Below, piece by piece: positions 59,812 through 64,000 of a stretch of DNA of 64,000 nucleotides; positions within the stretch are counted from its first letter, which is position 1; the number at the start of each line of letters is the position of its first letter. Source of the DNA: Algoriphagus limi (GTDB lineage: Bacteria; Bacteroidota; Bacteroidia; Cytophagales; Cyclobacteriaceae); the NCBI RefSeq assembly GCF_024919275.1, contig NZ_JANWGH010000003.1:595677-659676 (forward strand). Direction: 5' to 3'. The notes beneath the pieces are model-generated. The model had not been told where the DNA came from, did no database searches, and worked only from the letters and a program-made list of their open reading frames with translations. Position numbers and translations under genes: made by a program.

Positions 59812-62800
59812 TTATCTCCTCAAAAGGTTCAAGACTCCTCGTCTCACCTCACCGGTTTCCACTACTTCGATCACCCAGAAATAGGCCCCCACTGAAAGCT
59901 CTATACCGTTGAACGTGCCGTCCCATCGAACATCAGCATCCTCTGTATAGAACAGTCTTCTATAGTCTTTGTCATACACCATGATCCTTACCCCTTTGTA
60001 GTACCTCAACTGAGGAAGTCCCCAGGTGTCATTGATACCGTCACCATTCGGCGTGAATGTATTGGTCACCTCTAATTGGGATAATGGAATTCGCTGTCTG
60101 GTGATCAGGAAGGTCTTTTGGATGATGTTTCCGGCTCTATCTTCTACCTGAAGCAATACCTCAAACTGGGTTTCGCCCGGTCTTTGTTCAGAGGAACTCC
60201 AGAACAGAATACCGTCTATCACTTCAAACAGGTCATTGTCTTCAAATCCTTCCGGCAGACTCAGTATATGCTGATCATCCGAAGGATCGATAACCGTGAA
60301 CACGCCTATTTCCTGGAAGAATTGTCCCTGTACAGGTAGGAATTCAGCGGAGCTCAAAGTCACATCCTGAGGCGCAGGTTTAGGCAATATCTCGATACTG
60401 AGCTGGGCCTTGAGCCCATAGGTGTTGAACAATCCTTCCGGTAAAGTGAATTCTCCGAAGAAGATATAGACTCCGTTTACCAATGGGTTATAGTTTGTCA
60501 AATCCCATACGACAGGAAGGTCCATCATATCTCCCGTACCGGTAATCACCATCACTTCCGTACTCAGCTCGAGTTCATCCACCAAGGTTCCCCATTCAAC
60601 TGTCAGGGCCTGAGGGATAACATCTATCACTGACCTAAGCTGTATATGGTCTGGTACTCCATCCCCGTCGGAGTCTAAGAAATCCTCTGGATCGGTTGGA
60701 CTGGTTCCCTGTACCTCTTCCACATAATCAGGAACGCCGTCTCCGTCACTGTCTTTGAAGTCTTCTCCGTCTGTTGGATCGGTACCCTGTTCATTCTCCA
60801 CGAAGTCTGGCACACCGTCTCCGTCTGAATCACGATAGTCATTAGGATCTTTTGGATCGGTTCCCTGCTCCAACTCGACATCATCCGGAACCCCATCCCC
60901 GTCCGAATCGGTAGTGATAATTTCAAATTCGGCTCCGGTATAGCTGATCGTATAATTATCTCCTGCACTTAGGGATCCCAAATTAATCGCATAGAAGCCG
61001 ACAGCTTCTCCTGCTTCCCTTTCAAGGGAACCGGTCAAAATAGACACATCCTCTCCCGGGGCAAAACCGCTTGCCGAATAGGTTAATACAGGATCAGATT
61101 GACCAAAGAGCTTGCTCTGACCCGGATTTGCTGTGATCGCCAGTGTTGCTGGAGTTATTTCAAGAGTAGCTTCCAATTCAAGGCTCGTGTAATTCGAACC
61201 GCCAATGGTAGCTGTCACTTCCTGGCTTCCTGTGTTTGTCCTTCCGTTATTCTCATAAGAAACGGTGGCTCCCTGAGGAATATCCCCAGTCACTGCAAGG
61301 TTTTTCTCCTGCCCGTCGTAGACAAAACTTTGATCCAAGAAAGACAATCCCGTAATCTCAGCAGGTGTAATGGTCAATTCAGCAGTCAGCTCTAAGGTCA
61401 CATAGTTTGAACCGCTGATAATTGCAGTCACCTCCTGAGTCCCTACATCCGTTCTGCCATTATCCGTGTAATCCACCGAGGTCCCTTCCGGAAGGTCTCC
61501 TTCTATCTGCAAGGATTTTTCTTCTCCATCATAGACGAAGCTTCCGTCTGCAAAGGTGATACCTTCAATCTCTGCCGGACTGATCGTCAGGTCAGCAGTC
61601 AACACCAAAGTGGTATAGTTAGAGCCAGAAATCGTCGCTGTCACCTCCTGCATGCCCACATCGGTTCTGCTGTTATTAGTGTAGGCTACCGTAGTTCCTT
61701 CCGGAAGTGTTCCCGAAATAGCCAGCGATTTAGCTGTTCCGTCATAGACAAAGCTTCCGTCTCCAAAGGTGATTCCCGTGATTGGGGCTGGAGTGATGGT
61801 CAGGTCCGCTTTTAGTTCAAGTGTTGTAAAGTTCGAACCAGAAATCGTGGCTGTTACTTCCTGCGTGCCCACATCGGTTCGGCTGTTGTTCGTGTAGGTT
61901 ACACTAGTTCCTGCTGGAAGTGTTCCCGAAATCGCCAGCGATTTAGCCGTGCCGTCATAGACAAAGCTTCCGTCTCCAAAGGTGATTCCGGTAATCGTAG
62001 CTGGAGTAATTTCAAAGTCTGCTCCTGTAAAGTTGATTGCGTAATTAGGGCCAGCATTTAAAGTCCCCAGATTTATTGCATAGATACCTACATCTTCTCC
62101 AGCAGCTCTGCCTAATGAACCAGTCAGAATATCTTTAGAATCGCCAAACTCAAAACCTTCTATTGTATATGGAAAGCTAGGATCAGCCTCACCGAATACT
62201 TTTGACTGGTTAGGAACCGCCTTGATTTCGAGTACTTTAGATGCAATCGTGAAATTTGCTGAAATAAATGTTATCGAATAGTTAGGCCCTGCATCAAGTG
62301 TCCCAAGATTAATCGGGTAGCTTCCAATATTTTCACCTGCTGATCTATTTAATGTGCCTGTCAGGATCGCATTTGTATCTGCACCTTGAAAACCAGAAGA
62401 AGTAAATGTAAGGACTGGATCGATGTCTCCAAATACCTTACTTTGATTTGGATTGGCAGTAATAAATAGCTCTGCTTTTTTTATGGACGCTTGTAATCCA
62501 GATGGGTATATAATCTCATAATTATCTCTGTCTGCACCATCCAAAGTAAGTCCTGTCACAGTGACTGAAATTGCTGTCCCTACTTCTGCTTGCGTAAAAT
62601 TCCCGAGGGCAGACCCTGAAACATATACATCATCAGCTCCAATACCAGTCACAACTGCTGTTCCTGATAAATTGGCTAATTTTGTTCCATCATAGACTTT
62701 ATCCAAAGCAGACAATCCACTTACTACAAGCGATCTTGGAGATATTGTAGCACTTGCGGTTGGTGAACTATCCAGGTCAAGACTATAACGTTCTGCATCA

Positions 62801-63999
62801 GTTCCTGAAAGTGTTACATCTATAATTTTAACCAACTTATTTGGCCCGGCATTTTTATCTTCAAACTCAACTTGAATATTACTAATAATAACATCGGTAG
62901 CACCTGATTTTAATCCTTCAAGAGCTAAAGAATTAGATGTTAATACAGCACTTTTGCTACCATCATATATCTTGTCTGATACTTCAAAATACCCTGATAT
63001 CGCAAGCAAAGGTTTTTTTATTTCAAAGTTCTCTGTCAAAGAAAACTCTCCTCCCATATAACTATTGTCAATCGCTTGAACCTTCCATTCAAAGGTCTTG
63101 CCCAATGCTTCCTCAGGATAATTCCAGACATATTCCGTTCCAAGCTGAGCATTACCCATTGCAGACAACAGCCTCCAACCATTTGATTCCAAGGCATGTG
63201 GACTGACAATATAATTATTCTGGTCCTTCTCACGTATGTAAACATTGTAGCTCAGTGAGGCCGTTGGTGTTGTATTATCTGTTGAAGGATCCCAAGTCAA
63301 AGTCACGGCTTTTGCTTCTGCATCCACACTAGAAGATAAATTATTTGGTGCAGAAGGAGCCGAATAGCTTACACTGTTCTCAACAGAGTTATTTTTATAT
63401 ATCGAAAAGTAACCTTGACTATTTAAATAATCTAGAGTTATATCCCCTATAACAATATCCAAATCCCCATCGCTGTCAAAATCACCCCAGCTTAAGGGTT
63501 CAGGTTCATACCCCTCAAAGTTTATAATTGAAAAGGATCCCGAATCATTTCGATAAATTCTGCTGATATTAAGGCTTGAATTAAATCCCTTCAGCAAAAT
63601 ATCTAGATCTCCGTCTCCGTCATAATCCCCCCATGCTACTAAAGGAAAGCTTGCGCCTATTAAGCCTGCATGGATATCAATAAAATTGCCCCCATCATTT
63701 CGATAAATACTCGTCGTTTCGACATTATTTGAATTAAAACCAGACAGTAAAACATCCAGATCCCCATCTCCATCGAAATCACCCCAAGCTACAGACGATC
63801 TTCCTCCAACCCCTTCCAAACCAGCATTTATATCTACAAAATTACCCGAATCATTTCGGTAAATTCTACTATACTTAATTAATCCTAAACCAACACCAGA
63901 TATTAATAAGTCTAAATCTCCATCTCCATCATAATCCCCCCAAGCTGCAGAACCAAGATGATTTCCTTCTATTTCTGCGTTTATATCATTGTAATTTCC
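59812..63999 (-). CDS. Giant repetitive T9SS adhesin (5' end outside window)
   Basis: At least 1395 residues; the frame stays open to the right edge, so the N-terminus and signal are not seen. Order of domains from the edge: three or four FG-GAP/VCBS repeats (WGDFDGDGDLDVLLSG, WGDYDGDGDLDILLKG), a fibronectin-III-like unit (ATVTLTWDPSTDN-like region), several MBG-type beta units (KVYDGTKLANLSG), three units of an MBG_2-like type (NPNQSKVFGDIDPVLTF), four near-identical 71-residue repeats, four thrombospondin-3-like calcium repeats (DSDGDGVPD), and a C-terminal gliding/CHU_C sorting domain (TNTFTPNGDGINDTWGLP, VRWDGTFNGIELSVGAYFW). It is predicted to be exported by the T9SS as a surface adhesin. 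Confidence 0.93.
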   Translation of the reverse strand, partial: GNYNDINAEIEGNHLGSAAWGDYDGDGDLDLLISGVGLGLIKYSRIYRNDSGNFVDINAGLEGVGGRSSVAWGDFDGDGDLDVLLSGFNSNNVETTSIYRNDGGNFIDIHAGLIGASFPLVAWGDYDGDGDLDILLKGFNSSLNISRIYRNDSGSFSIINFEGYEPEPLSWGDFDSDGDLDIVIGDITLDYLNSQGYFSIYKNNSVENSVSYSAPSAPNNLSSSVDAEAKAVTLTWDPSTDNTTPTASLSYNVYIREKDQNNYIVSPHALESNGWRLLSAMGNAQLGTEYVWNYPEEALGKTFEWKVQAIDNSYMGGEFSLTENFEIKKPLLAISGYFEVSDKIYDGSKSAVLTSNSLALEGLKSGATDVIISNIQVEFEDKNAGPNKLVKIIDVTLSGTDAERYSLDLDSSPTASATISPRSLVVSGLSALDKVYDGTKLANLSGTAVVTGIGADDVYVSGSALGNFTQAEVGTAISVTVTGLTLDGADRDNYEIIYPSGLQASIKKAELFITANPNQSKVFGDIDPVLTFTSSGFQGADTNAILTGTLNRSAGENIGSYPINLGTLDAGPNYSITFISANFTIASKVLEIKAVPNQSKVFGEADPSFPYTIEGFEFGDSKDILTGSLGRAAGEDVGIYAINLGTLNAGPNYAINFTGADFEITPATITGITFGDGSFVYDGTAKSLAISGTLPAGTSVTYTNNSRTDVGTQEVTATISGSNFTTLELKADLTITPAPITGITFGDGSFVYDGTAKSLAISGTLPEGTTVAYTNNSRTDVGMQEVTATISGSNYTTLVLTADLTISPAEIEGITFADGSFVYDGEEKSLQIEGDLPEGTSVDYTDNGRTDVGTQEVTAIISGSNYVTLELTAELTITPAEITGLSFLDQSFVYDGQEKNLAVTGDIPQGATVSYENNGRTNTGSQEVTATIGGSNYTSLELEATLEITPATLAITANPGQSKLFGQSDPVLTYSASGFAPGEDVSILTGSLEREAGEAVGFYAINLGSLSAGDNYTISYTGAEFEIITTDSDGDGVPDDVELEQGTDPKDPNDYRDSDGDGVPDFVENEQGTDPTDGEDFKDSDGDGVPDYVEEVQGTSPTDPEDFLDSDGDGVPDHIQLRSVIDVIPQALTVEWGTLVDELELSTEVMVITGTGDMMDLPVVWDLTNYNPLVNGVYIFFGEFTLPEGLFNTYGLKAQLSIEILPKPAPQDVTLSSAEFLPVQGQFFQEIGVFTVIDPSDDQHILSLPEGFEDNDLFEVIDGILFWSSSEQRPGETQFEVLLQVEDRAGNIIQKTFLITRQRIPLSQLEVTNTFTPNGDGINDTWGLPQLRYYKGVRIMVYDKDYRRLFYTEDADVRWDGTFNGIELSVGAYFWVIEVVETGEVRRGVLNLLRR
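60645..60915 (-). repeat. Thrombospondin type 3 calcium-binding repeats
   Basis: Four tandem units at the protein level with DSDGDGVPD and intervening EQGTDPKDP-like linkers (GTDPKD, GTDPTD, GTSPTD). Asp spacing fits Ca-loops, giving a rigid stalk before the C-terminal domain. Confidence 0.85.
61159..62010 (-). repeat. Four tandem 213-bp repeats in the adhesin gene
   Basis: Exactly four units of 213 bp (71 residues), each starting I-(T/S)-P-A and carrying FxxxSFVYDG, then NxRT, QEVTA and GSN. The first two units are nearly identical in DNA, and the fourth is the most diverged. Copy number can vary by recombination. Confidence 0.9.
63440..63999 (-). repeat. FG-GAP/VCBS repeats at the visible N-terminal part of the adhesin
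   Basis: Units of about 60 residues with WGDxDxDGDLDxL, IYRND and GxF/FxDI; at least four are recognisable up to the window edge and likely continue beyond it. They form a calcium-binding beta-propeller. Confidence 0.85.
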
Positions 64000-64000
64000 A

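Noticed and set aside
61159-62010. CRISPR or other non-coding array
   Set aside because: The 213-bp units are in-frame coding repeats of an adhesin, not short repeats with unique spacers.

Overview
The window reads as a piece of chromosome from a Bacteroidota bacterium of the Cytophagales/Cyclobacteriaceae type (Algoriphagus-like). The reasons are two proteins with gliding-motility/CHU_C-type C-terminal secretion domains, a PorP/SprF type IX secretion partner, a Bacteroidota-style ExbB-ExbD-ExbD operon, an sdhCAB order, general lack of Shine-Dalgarno sequences, and several promoters of the Bacteroidota type (TTG/TTTG, about 20 bp, TAnnTTTG). The genus is an inference from gene content only.

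Layout. 0-12.8 kb: housekeeping genes (ppsA 3' end, aminotransferase, rpsT, radC, pheT, a coiled-coil gene plus zapA, rny, an M90 peptidase). 11.4-17.4 kb: uronate catabolism, with uxaB-uxaA facing away from a TRAP transporter (dctPQM). 17.4-23.5 kb: oxidative sugar genes (two sugar isomerase/epimerase paralogues, one broken by an in-frame TGA; a Tat-exported beta-propeller; a VOC protein; a GMC oxidoreductase). Inside this block lies a non-coding stretch of about 1 kb that encodes an apparent 600-nt structured RNA.

23.9-26.2 kb: ExbB/ExbD energy-coupling operon. 26.2-34.5 kb: transporters, the bifunctional NAD(P)HX repair enzyme, fabD, and a CbbR-like LysR regulator divergent from an SbtA bicarbonate permease. 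34.5-37.3 kb: a secreted CHU_C multidomain protein. 37.6-41.1 kb: succinate dehydrogenase/fumarate reductase. 41.3-47.9 kb: symporter-acetyltransferase-racemase cluster, a dihaem cytochrome with a beta-helix lipoprotein, a Crp/Fnr regulator and a beta-barrel protein. 48.0-54.7 kb: ruvC and a tightly packed seven-gene operon joining two glycosyltransferases, a NodB deacetylase, a PP2C phosphatase, TatD and asparaginase.

54.8-58.8 kb: tRNA-Ser(GGA) followed by an AT-rich island of unrecognised genes plus an excisionase-like HTH protein, with no integrase visible; it looks like the remnant of an integrated element. 58.8-64 kb: a PorP/SprF gene downstream of a giant repetitive adhesin gene that runs off the right edge.

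Most notable: the RNA at about 20.21-20.81 kb. It has three copies of a domain sharing ACCGCAGAA and a CGG-tetranucleotide-CCG hairpin, with compensatory changes in the closing helices, many GAAA and UUCG tetraloops, a candidate promoter and a strong terminator. I could not match it to an RNA class I know.
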